NCBI RefSeq assembly: GCF_000175615.1
Contig: NZ_ACVO01000005.1
Span: forward strand, 127,782-191,781
From: Rothia mucilaginosa ATCC 25296
Lineage (GTDB): Bacteria > Actinomycetota > Actinomycetes > Actinomycetales > Micrococcaceae
Reading direction: 5' to 3'
Length of the DNA stretch: 64,000 nucleotides
Shown: piece after piece, positions 9,396 to 19,109 of the stretch
How the letters are laid out: each line of letters begins with the position of its first letter
How positions within the stretch are numbered: the stretch's first letter is position 1
Notes under the pieces: model-generated
The model's database searches: none
What the model saw: the letters and a program-made list of their open reading frames with translations, nothing else
Told to the model about the DNA's origin: nothing
Translations under genes and position numbers: made by a program

Positions 9396-9424
9396 GTTCG
9401 GTCCGGGTATGTTCCCGGTCGAAC
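9396..9424 (+). promoter_or_regulatory. Intercistronic hairpin just before atpE
   Basis: GTTCG-gt-CCGGG (9396-9407) pairs with CCCGG-t-CGAAC (9414-9424) around a 6-nt loop, ending 7 nt before the AAAGGA ribosome site of atpE. No U-tract follows, so it is more likely an mRNA stability or translation element than a terminator. atpE must be made in excess of the other subunits, which would suit such an element (inference). Confidence 0.5.
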
Positions 9425-9443
9425 ACTGTTGAAAGGAAAAATA

Positions 9444-9647
9444 ATGGTTGGTTCCATCACTGCGGTTGGCTACGGTCTGGCAGCTATTGGCGGCGGCATC
9501 GGCGTGGGTCTGATCTTCGCGGCATACATGACCAGCGTTGCTCGTCAGCCCGAGTCCCAGAAGACCCTGCAGCCCATGCTGTTCCTGGGCTTCGCACTGG
9601 TCGAGGCACTGGCAATTCTGGGCCTGGTTCTCGTCTTCATCAAGTAA
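9444..9647 (+). CDS. atpE: ATP synthase Fo subunit c
   Basis: 67 residues forming the usual two-helix hairpin. Helix 1 carries the glycine motif [13 protein letters not shown], the polar loop is ARQPE, and helix 2 has the proton-binding glutamate in ALVEALAIL. The c-ring rotates as protons bind this carboxylate. Helix 1 does not show the extra Na+-ligand pattern, so H+ coupling is expected. Start: ATG 9444 with AAAGGA at 9432-9437. A TTG at 9429 is in frame but lies before the ribosome site. Confidence 0.96.
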   Translation: MVGSITAVGYGLAAIGGGIGVGLIFAAYMTSVARQPESQKTLQPMLFLGFALVEALAILGLVLVFIK

Positions 9648-9698
9648 CCGGCTCTGCCACATCCTAAACGACCCATCCCATAGAACAGGATTCCCTCC

Positions 9699-10256
9699 AT
9701 GATTTATCTGGCAAGCGACGGGGGAGCGGAGGCAACTTCGAACCCCCTGATTCCCGACGTCGGGGAAATTGTCATTACCCTCATCGGATTCCTGATCCTC
9801 TACTACATCGTTGCTAAGTACGTTGTCCCGGCGTTCGAGAAGATCTACCAGGACCGTAAGGAAGCAATCGAAGGTGGCCTTGCCAAGGCCGAGAAGGCAC
9901 AGGCAGAGGCTGCAGCGGCTCGCGATGAGTACACCCAGCAGCTCGAAAGCGCTCGACTGGAGGCTCAGAAGATTCGTGAAGAGGCACGCGCAGAGGGCGA
10001 GGCAATCATTGCCGACGCTCGCGAGCGTGCAACCGCTGAGGCTCAGCGCATTAGCGATAATGCAGCAAAGGCTATCGAGGCAGAGCGTGCGGCAGCAGCA
10101 GTGTCCCTCCGTTCCGAGGTTGGCACTCTTGCTACGACCCTTGCCGGCAAGATTGTGGGCGAAGCCCTCAACGATGATGAGCGATCGGCCCGTGTGGTAG
10201 ATCGTTTTCTTGCTGACCTTGAAACCGAGAAGCAGAACGCAGGTGCGGCTCGGTAA
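9699..10256 (+). CDS. atpF: ATP synthase Fo subunit b
   Basis: 185 residues: one N-terminal membrane helix (about 25-47) followed by a long Ala/Glu/Arg-rich helix that forms the right-handed coiled-coil peripheral stalk joining Fo to subunits delta and alpha. Normal length for the family. The stop TAA shares its last base with the ATG of atpH, so the two are translationally coupled. Ribosome site weak (AGGA about 8 nt from the ATG). Confidence 0.95.
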   Translation: MIYLASDGGAEATSNPLIPDVGEIVITLIGFLILYYIVAKYVVPAFEKIYQDRKEAIEGGLAKAEKAQAEAAAARDEYTQQLESARLEAQKIREEARAEGEAIIADARERATAEAQRISDNAAKAIEAERAAAAVSLRSEVGTLATTLAGKIVGEALNDDERSARVVDRFLADLETEKQNAGAAR

Positions 10257-11068
10257 TGGCAGGAGTATCTACTGAATCACTGAGCAAGGTGGAAGAGGTG
10301 CTGGAAGCTCACGCTTCCCTGCAGCCCCTGAACCTGGCGAGCGAGCTTTTCGCTGTGGTTGATGTTCTCGACCACAACGGCACCCTGCGCCGTGCTGTCA
10401 CCGATTCTTCGCGTGATGCAGCAGCACGTCAGGGTATCGCTAACACCGTCTTCGACGGTAAGATCTCTTCGCAGGCTATGGCTGTGCTCACCAATGCGGT
10501 GACTCAGCGCTGGTCTGATGATGCAGATCTGGCGAACGCCCTGGAGCGTGCAGCAGTGCTCGCCGTGACCGCATCGGCTCAGTCTCGCGGTGGCGTGGAT
10601 GCCCTGGACGAGGTGCTCAACGAACTACTCACCTTTGTGCGTACCGTTGATTCCAACGCTCAGGCGCAGGAAGCGCTGTCCGACCATCAGGCAAGCAAAG
10701 AAGCAAAGAAGAAGCTCGCCGTGGCGCTCGGTGGCCCCGCCACCACCGCCGAAGGTGTGCTTCTGCTCGAACGAGTTGGCTCCAACCCCCGCGGCCGTCA
10801 CGCTGCACGGGTAGCCGATGAGTTCGCAGAAATCATCGTCACGCGACAGAACCGTTACATTGCGCGAGTAACTAGCGCGATTGCGCTGTCGCAGGCACAG
10901 CTTGAACGTCTCGGTCGCGCGCTCAACGCCGTGTACGGCCGTGAGCTGAAGCTCGACGTTTCGGTGGACCCCGCCGTTCTGGGCGGTCTGCGTGTTCAGG
11001 TGGGCGACGAGGTGATCGACGGTACCGTCGAGACCCGCATGTCCGACCTGACTCGTTCCATCGGCTAG
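10256..11068 (+). CDS. atpH: ATP synthase F1 subunit delta
   Basis: 270 residues, the longer actinobacterial form of delta (about 180 in E. coli). The N-terminal two thirds is helical and binds the top of F1; the C-terminal motif VDPAVLGGLRVQVGDEVIDGT with the GG turn is the family hallmark. Links F1 to the b stalk. ATG overlaps the atpF stop by one base. A 187-bp gap without a gene separates it from atpA. Confidence 0.94.
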   Translation: MAGVSTESLSKVEEVLEAHASLQPLNLASELFAVVDVLDHNGTLRRAVTDSSRDAAARQGIANTVFDGKISSQAMAVLTNAVTQRWSDDADLANALERAAVLAVTASAQSRGGVDALDEVLNELLTFVRTVDSNAQAQEALSDHQASKEAKKKLAVALGGPATTAEGVLLLERVGSNPRGRHAARVADEFAEIIVTRQNRYIARVTSAIALSQAQLERLGRALNAVYGRELKLDVSVDPAVLGGLRVQVGDEVIDGTVETRMSDLTRSIG

Positions 11069-11255
11069 CGGCTCAAGCTAGCGACGCTGAACCGTTCGTC
11101 GCAACGGTGATTTAGAAGATACCTCGGGTAGCGGGTGCGTGGCTGATGCCTCCTTCGCAGAAGTGGCGGCATTGCCCGCCCGTTCAACCCGAATTGCAAG
11201 TTTCGGTTGGTTCCGTTGACGGAACGCAACCACAATGAGAGAGCAGGGACACAAG

Positions 11256-12881
11256 ATGGCCGAACTGACCATCAATGCCGAAGATGTCCGTAATGCGCTG
11301 AACGAGTTTGCAGCGTCTTACGAACCCGGCAATGCAGAACGTGTTGAGGTGGGTCGAGTTGTATCGGCCTCCGACGGTATCGCTCGTGTCGAGGGCCTTC
11401 CCTCGGTTATGGCGAATGAGCTGCTTCGTTTCGAAGACGGCACCCTCGGCCTCGCACAGAACCTGGATACCCGCAATATTGGTGTGATCGTCCTGGGTGA
11501 CTTCACCGGTATTGAAGAGGGCCAGGTCGTACACCGCACCGGTGAGGTCCTCTCGGTGCCCGTTGGCGACGCGTACCTCGGTCGCGTTGTTGACCCCCTC
11601 GGTAACCCGATCGATGACCTGGGCCCCATTGAGGCTGAAGGTCGCCGCGCACTGGAGCTGCAGGCTCCCGGCGTGACCCAGCGTAAGTCGGTTCACGAGC
11701 CGCTGCAGACCGGTCTGAAGGCAATCGACTCGATGATTCCGATTGGTCGCGGTCAGCGTCAGCTGATCATTGGTGACCGCCAGACCGGTAAGACCGCTAT
11801 CGCGATCGACACCATTCTGAACCAGAAGGACAACTGGGCTTCCGGTGACCCGGACAAGCAGGTTCGATGCATCTACGTGGCTGTTGGCCAGAAGGCATCC
11901 ACCATCGCAGCTGTCCGCCACACCCTTGAGACTCGCGGCGCGCTGGAGTACACCACCATCGTGGCATCTCCCGCATCCGACGCAGCAGGCTTCAAGTACC
12001 TGGCACCCTACACCGGTTCGGCTATCGGCCAGCACTGGATGTACGGTGGCAAGCACGTCCTCATCATCTTCGACGACCTGTCGAAGCAGGCAGAAGCATA
12101 CCGCGCTGTGTCCCTGCTGCTGCGCCGCCCGCCGGGACGTGAAGCATACCCCGGTGACGTCTTCTACCTGCACTCCCGCCTGCTGGAGCGTTGCGCTAAG
12201 CTCTCTGACGACCTGGGTGCAGGCTCGATGACCGGCTTCCCGATCATTGAGACCAAGGCAAACGACGTTTCCGCCTTCATTCCGACCAACGTCATCTCCA
12301 TTACTGACGGCCAGATCTTCCTGCAGTCCGACCTGTTCAACGCTAACCAGCGTCCGGCAGTCGACGTCGGTATCTCCGTCTCCCGTGTTGGTGGTGCCGC
12401 ACAGACCAAGGCTATGAAGAAGGTCTCCGGTACCCTGAAGCTGGAGCTGGCACAGTACCGTTCGATGGAAGCGTTCGCAATGTTCGCATCCGACCTGGAC
12501 GATGCAACCAAGGCACAGCTGACCCGCGGTTCTCGCCTGACCGAGCTGCTGCGTCAGCCGCAGTACACCCCGTACGCAGTTGAAGAGCAGGTTGTCTCCA
12601 TTTGGGCTGGTACCTCCGGTCACCTCGACGACATTGAGATTTCCGATGTGCTGCGCTTCGAGGCAGGCTTCATCGAGTACCTGCGTCACAAGACCTCGGT
12701 ACTGACCGATATCGCTTCCTCCGGCAAGCTTGAGGATGACACCGTTGCAGCTCTGAAGTCCGCAGTTACTGACTTCAAGCAGGGTTTCAAGTCTGAGGGT
12801 AGCAGCCACCTCGTCGACGCAGGTCACGAGGAGCACAAGGCAGCTCGCGATAGCGACATCACTCAGGAAACCATCGGTTAG
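11256..12881 (+). CDS. atpA: ATP synthase F1 subunit alpha
   Basis: 541 residues. The N-terminal beta barrel is followed by the nucleotide-binding domain with P-loop GDRQTGKT (about 173-180) and the helical C-terminal domain. Forms the alpha3beta3 head with AtpD and carries the non-catalytic nucleotide sites. Start: ATG 11256 ([11 protein letters not shown]) with a GCAGGGA site; an in-frame ATG at 11235 would add seven residues. Normal length for actinobacterial AtpA. Confidence 0.96.
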   Translation: MAELTINAEDVRNALNEFAASYEPGNAERVEVGRVVSASDGIARVEGLPSVMANELLRFEDGTLGLAQNLDTRNIGVIVLGDFTGIEEGQVVHRTGEVLSVPVGDAYLGRVVDPLGNPIDDLGPIEAEGRRALELQAPGVTQRKSVHEPLQTGLKAIDSMIPIGRGQRQLIIGDRQTGKTAIAIDTILNQKDNWASGDPDKQVRCIYVAVGQKASTIAAVRHTLETRGALEYTTIVASPASDAAGFKYLAPYTGSAIGQHWMYGGKHVLIIFDDLSKQAEAYRAVSLLLRRPPGREAYPGDVFYLHSRLLERCAKLSDDLGAGSMTGFPIIETKANDVSAFIPTNVISITDGQIFLQSDLFNANQRPAVDVGISVSRVGGAAQTKAMKKVSGTLKLELAQYRSMEAFAMFASDLDDATKAQLTRGSRLTELLRQPQYTPYAVEEQVVSIWAGTSGHLDDIEISDVLRFEAGFIEYLRHKTSVLTDIASSGKLEDDTVAALKSAVTDFKQGFKSEGSSHLVDAGHEEHKAARDSDITQETIG

Positions 12882-12900
12882 CGATTAGTCCTCGCCTTCT

Positions 12901-12930
12901 CCCCGCCTCAGCTATGAGGCTGGGGCGGGG
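12901..12930 (+). promoter_or_regulatory. Intercistronic hairpin between atpA and atpG
   Basis: CCCCGCCTCAGC (12901-12912) pairs with GCTGGGGCGGGG (12919-12930) with one G-U pair and a 6-nt loop. There is no U-tract and the atpG ribosome site follows at about 12940, so an RNA-stability, processing or attenuation role is likelier than full termination. Confidence 0.55.
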
Positions 12931-12956
12931 CAGAAAGCAAGGAGAAAGGAAGCTCT

Positions 12957-13898
12957 ATGGGAGCCCAGATTAGGGTTTACCGACAGAAGATTGCTTCGAC
13001 GTCGTCTATGAAGAAGATCTTCAAGGCGATGGAGATGATCGCGACCTCCCGCATTAACAAGGCTCGTAACGCTGCTCAGGCAGCCGGCCCTTACGCGAAC
13101 GCTCTGACCCGCGTGGTGACCGCGGTTGCGACTCAGCACGGCATTAAGCACCCGCTGATTCACAAGCCGCACGAGTTCGGAACCTACGAACACCGCCGCT
13201 CCGCAATCCTGGTTGTTACCAGTGACCGCGGTCTGGCAGGTTCGTACTCCTCCGCTATCCTGCGTCGTACCGAATCTCTGATTGAGAGGCTACGCTCTAA
13301 CGGCCAGGAGGTACAGCTGTACCTGGTTGGCCGTAAGGCAAAGGCTTACTTCGAGTTCCGTGAGCGCCCCTACGCCCGTGCGTGGGAGGGCCACACCGAT
13401 GCACCTCGCGTCGAAACTGCCGTCGAGATTCGTGACGCGTTGCTCGAAGCCTACGAACTGCCCTTCGAAGAGGGCGGCGTGGACGAACTGCACATCGTGT
13501 ACACCGAGTTCAAGTCGATGGTTGTTCAGGAACCCAAGATCCTGCGCCTGCTGCCCATCCATGTGGGCGATGCAAAGGCTATGGGCGAGGAAATCGTTCC
13601 CGACCAGGAACTGACCAAGGCTGAGTACGAGCAGGCGGCATCCTTCGAGTTCGAGCCCTCCGCTGAGGAAGTGCTCAACGAGCTGCTGCCGCGCTACGTT
13701 GCATCCCGTATCTTCTCCTGCCTCCTGCAGGCAGCAGCAAGTGAGCTGGCATCCCGCCAGCGCGCAATGAAGACCGCAGGTGACAACGCTGAGACGCTGA
13801 TTACCAAGTACACCCGTTTGATGAACAACGCACGTCAGGCGGAAATTACTCAGGAGCTCTCCGAAATCGTGGGCGGCGCAGACGCCCTCGGCTCCTAG
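12957..13898 (+). CDS. atpG: ATP synthase F1 subunit gamma
   Basis: 313 residues. The N-terminal helix [21 protein letters not shown] and the C-terminal helix ending in [18 protein letters not shown] are the two strands of the rotating coiled coil in the alpha3beta3 cavity; the central domain starts with [14 protein letters not shown]. The insertion around residues 200-240 is the length seen in actinobacteria. ATG 12957 follows AAGGAGAAAGGA closely. Transmits c-ring rotation to the catalytic sites. Confidence 0.95.
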   Translation: MGAQIRVYRQKIASTSSMKKIFKAMEMIATSRINKARNAAQAAGPYANALTRVVTAVATQHGIKHPLIHKPHEFGTYEHRRSAILVVTSDRGLAGSYSSAILRRTESLIERLRSNGQEVQLYLVGRKAKAYFEFRERPYARAWEGHTDAPRVETAVEIRDALLEAYELPFEEGGVDELHIVYTEFKSMVVQEPKILRLLPIHVGDAKAMGEEIVPDQELTKAEYEQAASFEFEPSAEEVLNELLPRYVASRIFSCLLQAAASELASRQRAMKTAGDNAETLITKYTRLMNNARQAEITQELSEIVGGADALGS

Positions 13899-13945
13899 TA
13901 CTTGTACGCCAACGAAGCCATCAACTGTCCAAACTTTCTAAGTAA

Positions 13946-15418
<1,473 letters not shown>

Positions 15419-15420
15419 TC

Positions 15421-15678
15421 ATGGCTCTGAAAGTTGAAGTTGTTTCCCGCGAACGCGTCGTGTGGACTGGCGAAGCGAAGTACGTTCGTGCACGCTCCGT
15501 CAGCGGTGACCTCGGCATCCTGCCGGGTATGATCCCCACCTGCACGCTGCTGGCACAGGACGGCGAGCTGCTCATTGAACCTGTTGAGGGTGAGCCCATT
15601 AAGACCATCCTCAACGCAGGTTTCTTGACCGTCTCGAACGATCACGTGACCATCGCTGCAAAGCACGCAGAGATCTAA
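15421..15678 (+). CDS. atpC: ATP synthase F1 subunit epsilon, short form without C-terminal helices
   Basis: 85 residues that cover only the N-terminal beta sandwich (VEVVSRERVVWTGEAKYVRA, GDLGILPGM, the final strand near VSNDHVTIAAK). The C-terminal helical hairpin of the ~120-140-residue bacterial form, which can inhibit rotation, is absent. The stop at 15676-15678 is clean and the DNA after it is non-coding, so this is not a frameshift. Starts 2 nt after the atpD stop. Last gene of the operon. Confidence 0.93.
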   Translation: MALKVEVVSRERVVWTGEAKYVRARSVSGDLGILPGMIPTCTLLAQDGELLIEPVEGEPIKTILNAGFLTVSNDHVTIAAKHAEI

Positions 15679-15718
15679 AGCCGGTTCCCCGCAAAGGGAA
15701 TTGACCACTGTGTACACC

Positions 15719-15758
15719 TCGCCGGTGTTCTTCCCTGAAAGGGGAGGGGCACCGGCGA
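15719..15758 (+). terminator. Possible first terminator hairpin of the atp operon
   Basis: TCGCCGGTG at 15719-15727 pairs with CACCGGCGA at 15750-15758, with an inner CCC/GGG pairing. No strong U-tract; it lies upstream of the stronger hairpin at 15814-15846. Confidence 0.5.
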
Positions 15759-15813
15759 TTGGTGTATCCGGGGGGGCAGGTCGTGTGCGCAGAAAGATCG
15801 GTATACGCAGAAA

Positions 15814-15846
15814 AGGGGCGCCTCCCATGTATCGGGAGGCGCCCCT
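15814..15846. terminator. Bidirectional terminator between atp operon and nucS
   Basis: Perfect 13-bp inverted repeat (15814-15826 with 15834-15846), 7-nt loop, with A-run before it. It sits between the convergent atpC (+) and nucS (-). Confidence 0.8.
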
Positions 15847-15878
15847 CAAGCTATCTATAGCCGCCTAGCTAGAGCCGT

Positions 15879-16592
15879 TTAGAACAGACGGTCAGCTGAA
15901 TCGTCCACGCCGCGCATCGCGTCGTAGTCCAGGCTCACGCAGCGGATACCGCGGTCCTCAGCTAGGGTACGAGCCTGCGGCTTAATCGTCTGCGCCGCAA
16001 ACACGCCGCGCACCGGTGCCAGCAGGGGGTCACGGTTGAGTAGCTCCAGGTACCGGGTCAGCTGCTCCACACCGTCAATATCGCCCACACGCTTGAGCTC
16101 GACCGCCACGGAGACGCCGTGCGCATCCTTCGCCATGATGTCTACCGGACCGATAGCGGTCGGGTACTCGCGGCGTACCAGCGAATAGCCCTCACCGAGA
16201 GTGTGGATCTGCTCGGCGAGCAGACGCTGCAGGTCAGCCTCCACACCGTCCTTGATGAGGCCGGGATCAACACCCAGGTCGGTGGCGTGCTCGTGCTCGA
16301 TCTTGTAGATACGAATCATGAGGCGGTCATCGCTCTTAGCTGCCTGAACGGTCCACAGCTGCTGAACATCGGATTCCAGGTCCTCACGGATGCTCTGCGG
16401 AACGTCCTCACGCTCAGCCACCAGCAGGGAACAGGGAGGGCTCATCCAGTTCAGAGGCTTGTAGGAACCGCCGTCGGAGTGAATGAGGACGGAGCCGTCA
16501 TTCTTGACCATCAGCAGGCGGGTAGCGCGGGGCAGGTGGGCGCGGAGGCGGCCCTCATAATCTACGGAGCATTCAGCAATGACAATACGCAT
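15879..16592 (-). CDS. nucS: Mismatch-specific endonuclease NucS (EndoMS)
   Basis: 237 residues matching NucS over the whole length: N-terminal DNA-binding domain with [16 protein letters not shown] and [11 protein letters not shown], and a C-terminal RecB-like nuclease domain with D151 and E165-L-K167, the PD-(D/E)xK metal/catalytic set. NucS cuts both strands at G-T and related mismatches and replaces MutS/MutL repair in most actinobacteria; it binds the sliding clamp through its extreme C-terminus (here ending ADRLF). The place next to the atp operon is conserved in the group. Overspill from the convergent atp operon is blocked by the 15814-15846 hairpin. Confidence 0.95.
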   Translation of the reverse strand: MRIVIAECSVDYEGRLRAHLPRATRLLMVKNDGSVLIHSDGGSYKPLNWMSPPCSLLVAEREDVPQSIREDLESDVQQLWTVQAAKSDDRLMIRIYKIEHEHATDLGVDPGLIKDGVEADLQRLLAEQIHTLGEGYSLVRREYPTAIGPVDIMAKDAHGVSVAVELKRVGDIDGVEQLTRYLELLNRDPLLAPVRGVFAAQTIKPQARTLAEDRGIRCVSLDYDAMRGVDDSADRLF

Positions 16593-16648
16593 CCGTCCAC
16601 TTTACCAGTAGTGGGTCATTGTGCACACGCCGTCTGCGGGTTGGTTAT

Positions 16649-17056
16649 TTATAGTCTCTCCCATGTGTAGGGTAGGCCCACGTGGGAGATACACCCAGTC
16701 TTGAAATACTGTACCGCACACTCAAAAGCCTGCTCTTGAGTCACTAATTCGTGTTCCGTGAAGAGGCTCAGCTGCCCACCCACCAGTATCTTAACTGTTG
16801 CTGTGTCACTCATCTGTGGGTTTCTGACGTTTAGAATGGTGCCCTCTTCACATCCGGTGAGTACATACCGTTGGGGACCTCCGCCGATCATGAGGTGGTT
16901 GTTATCGGGGTCTTTACTGGGATGATACAGGCTGAGCAGGGTGTGGTGGTTGGTGCCCAGACGTTTCAGTAAGGCCAGCAGTTCCCCCGTTGATGCGATG
17001 GTGTGCTCTGTATCCTCGCTGCGGTTTCCAACCCAGTGATCAAGAATAGCTTCCAT
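16649..17056 (-). CDS. Imm1-family immunity-like protein
   Basis: 135 residues. The pattern of a helical start with a leucine-rich segment (residues ~22-32), a GGGPQRYVL strand and a C-terminal helix (EQAFECAVQYFKTG) before a short end resembles Imm1 immunity proteins, which neutralise polymorphic toxins, including deaminases, in contact competition. No toxin or secretion gene lies beside it, so it would be an orphan. The region is AT-richer than its neighbours, suggesting transfer. Co-directional with nucS, 56 bp upstream of it. The family call is from memory of the pattern, not a search. Confidence 0.5.
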   Translation of the reverse strand: MEAILDHWVGNRSEDTEHTIASTGELLALLKRLGTNHHTLLSLYHPSKDPDNNHLMIGGGPQRYVLTGCEEGTILNVRNPQMSDTATVKILVGGQLSLFTEHELVTQEQAFECAVQYFKTGCISHVGLPYTWERL

Positions 17057-17200
17057 GCGGCATTCTCCTAGGTGCGCTCATCATGATGTGGGTGATACAT
17101 GAGTATATTTTATAGTGTATGCGGGGGCAGCGTTGTTTCTTTGCCGCTGATAGCCCGGTGAGAAAAACCGAATACTTGAAACAATCAGAAAGTGCAGGCT

Positions 17201-17665
17201 ATGAAAGATTTTGCGTATGGTCAGCCATTAGAAGCAACTGAGGCGGAAAAAGTAGTGCAGCGTCTTATCCGTGTCTTTTTCAGAGGACATATGCTCTGCT
17301 CAACACCTAATAGCTCAAACGAAAATACAGTAAGTTTCTCGTATAAGCGACCATTCGGATGCGAAAGCGGCCAGCCTCAGCTGGTTCGCCCCCACCGGCT
17401 GGGTGAGCTTTTTCCTCACCAAATGCTTTATGTGCTGCGGCATTATGTGTATGACGGTCTTCAGTTGCCTGTCTTCACTGCTCTCAGCAGCGAGATCCAG
17501 CACGATTTAGAAGACGTGGATTCTATTAATTTCTACGAGCACGCCTATATTTTTGATAAAAATTTTTCGCGCTGTTTTTACGTTATGGATTCTTGCAATC
17601 TTTACGGCAATACATATGAGGCTATCCTCACCGAGTATGCTCCTTTAGACGAGACCCTGGTATAA
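17201..17665 (+). CDS. Hypothetical protein, low-GC, next to the Imm1-like gene
   Basis: 154 residues (ATG 17201; a GTG at 17192 would add three). No recognised domain, signal or membrane segment. It is rich in aromatic residues (many Tyr, Phe, His), with a C-terminal stretch alternating hydrophobic and aromatic residues that could form strands. Codon use is AT-richer than the core genes on both sides. Divergent from the Imm1-like gene with a 144-bp gap. Could be another immunity-type or cargo gene; no function can be assigned. Ribosome site is weak. Confidence 0.55.
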   Translation: MKDFAYGQPLEATEAEKVVQRLIRVFFRGHMLCSTPNSSNENTVSFSYKRPFGCESGQPQLVRPHRLGELFPHQMLYVLRHYVYDGLQLPVFTALSSEIQHDLEDVDSINFYEHAYIFDKNFSRCFYVMDSCNLYGNTYEAILTEYAPLDETLV

Positions 17666-17695
17666 CCTTTAAAACTGGAATGGGTAGTGGCGCGG

Positions 17696-17701
17696 TAGAA
17701 T
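17696..17701 (+). promoter_or_regulatory. -10 box for a probable leaderless transcript
   Basis: TAGAAT lies 7 nt before ATG 17709, the spacing of actinobacterial leaderless promoters (TANNNT then 6-7 nt to the start codon). No clear -35 box. Confidence 0.5.
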
Positions 17702-17708
17702 AGGGCTC

Positions 17709-18035
17709 ATGGCACGTAAGAATCATCCCGGCAGGCGAGCATCCGGCACCACCAGCGATAAGTGGCACCGTCAAGCACCCGCAGGGCGTGATATCAGCAG
17801 GATTCTCGACCCTGCGCCCCGATTGGAACGTGACCGATACGGTGACTGGCTGGTGCAATACATTCCCGCCGTCAACGCCCAAAAAACCTACACCTGCCCC
17901 GAATGCTACCGCCCGATTCAGCCCAGAACAGCACACCTGGTGGTGTGGCAAGAAAGCCACACGATGGGCCGTAGCCGCGCCATCGACGAGCGCAGGCACT
18001 GGCATCAGCATTGCTGGCGCACCCGCCGTAAATAG
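17709..18035 (+). CDS. Small basic protein with a Cys/His zinc-binding pattern
   Basis: 108 residues, strongly basic at both ends. The centre has CPECYRPI followed by H, then HWHQHCW: a C-x2-C...H...H-x2-H-C arrangement that could bind zinc as in HNH or treble-clef proteins, although no full HNH catalytic set can be shown. Homologous small genes beside alpha/beta hydrolases are common in actinobacteria, of unknown role. Probably leaderless from the TAGAAT at 17696. The alpha/beta hydrolase follows after 84 bp. Confidence 0.7.
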   Translation: MARKNHPGRRASGTTSDKWHRQAPAGRDISRILDPAPRLERDRYGDWLVQYIPAVNAQKTYTCPECYRPIQPRTAHLVVWQESHTMGRSRAIDERRHWHQHCWRTRRK

Positions 18036-18119
18036 GCTGAACACTGCACTTGAGGTGCAGCCTAAGACCACATTTTTGACCAAGACCACATTCTCGAATC
18101 CATTTCTTGAAGGAACGCA

Positions 18120-18938
18120 ATGAGCAACACCGCCGATATCACCCGCGAGCAGGAATTCGACCCCGCCCGCTACGTCTTCAGCACCGCCGCTGAGCCCACC
18201 CCCATTAAGGCACGTACTGTGCTTCCGGCACGCCGCGAGAACTTCACCGTCACCACCGCGGACGGCAAGCGCCTCGTCGGTGAACTCGCCCTGCCCGAAG
18301 GCGAAATCAAGGCAACCCTGGTGACCTTCCACCCGCTGCCCACCCACGGCGGCTACATGGACTCGCACGTATACAAGAAGGCGTCCTTCCGCCTGCCGGC
18401 GCTGTCGAACATCGCGGTACTGCGTTTCAACACTCGCGGTACCTCCTCGATTCGCGGCACCAGCGAAGGCGTCTTTGACGGCGGCTTTGCCGAGAAGAAG
18501 GACTTCGACGCAATCCTGAAGTTTGTACGCGAGCGCGCCCTGCCGAACCCCTGGCTGGTCGGCTGGTCCTTCGGCACCGAGCTGGTGCTCAAGTACGCGC
18601 CCGAATACGCTAACGAGTTCACCGGCGCTATTCTGCTCTCCCCGCCGCTGCACCGCGTGCACCCGGCTGAGCTGGACGAGTGGAACAAGATCTCGAACCC
18701 GCTGTACGCGCTGGTGCCCGAGCACGACGACTACCTGCAGCCTCCGGCGGCGCGTGAGCGTTTTGCGGCTGTACCGCGCACTCAGGTGATTCCCTTTGAG
18801 GGGTGCAAGCACCTGTGGGTGGGCGAGAAGTCCGTGCAGCAGGTCCTCAACACCGTGGTCAGCATCGTGACCGGTGTTCCCACCGAACTGCCCACTGAAT
18901 ACAGCGGCCCGGTGGCAGAAGAAATCACTGAGCTCTAA
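18120..18938 (+). CDS. Alpha/beta hydrolase
   Basis: 272 residues with an alpha/beta hydrolase fold. Nucleophile elbow GWSFG (Ser about residue 150), acid in the PEHDDYL segment and histidine in GCKHLW near the C-terminus form a plausible Ser-Asp-His triad. An HPLPTHGG oxyanion-side loop follows strand 3, as in the CocE/YsgA-like small esterases. No signal peptide, so cytoplasmic. Substrate unknown. ATG 18120 follows GAAGGAACGCA. Probably co-transcribed with the zinc-motif gene upstream; ended by the hairpin at 18972-19012. Confidence 0.85.
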   Translation: MSNTADITREQEFDPARYVFSTAAEPTPIKARTVLPARRENFTVTTADGKRLVGELALPEGEIKATLVTFHPLPTHGGYMDSHVYKKASFRLPALSNIAVLRFNTRGTSSIRGTSEGVFDGGFAEKKDFDAILKFVRERALPNPWLVGWSFGTELVLKYAPEYANEFTGAILLSPPLHRVHPAELDEWNKISNPLYALVPEHDDYLQPPAARERFAAVPRTQVIPFEGCKHLWVGEKSVQQVLNTVVSIVTGVPTELPTEYSGPVAEEITEL

Positions 18939-18971
18939 AGGTTCGGCATAAAAACGCTGCATAAAAATATC

Positions 18972-19012
18972 AAGGCGGCGGCTTTGGATAGAACATCCAA
19001 AGCCGCCGCCTT
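18972..19012. terminator. Bidirectional terminator
   Basis: Perfect 18-bp inverted repeat (18972-18989 with 18995-19012) with a 5-nt loop, between the convergent hydrolase (+) and AI-2E-type permease (-). Confidence 0.85.
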
Positions 19013-19109
19013 CGTATCTATACGCGATGCGTGCCCCGCGGGAAGAGTAACGAGAGTGTAGAGAACCTACAACTGTTTACAGCTGGAGGTGACTACAGTT
19101 GGGCGGTGA

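Noticed and set aside
15769..15775. G7 run between atpC and nucS as a second phase-variable tract
   Set aside because: It is 3' of both convergent genes and cannot alter their expression.
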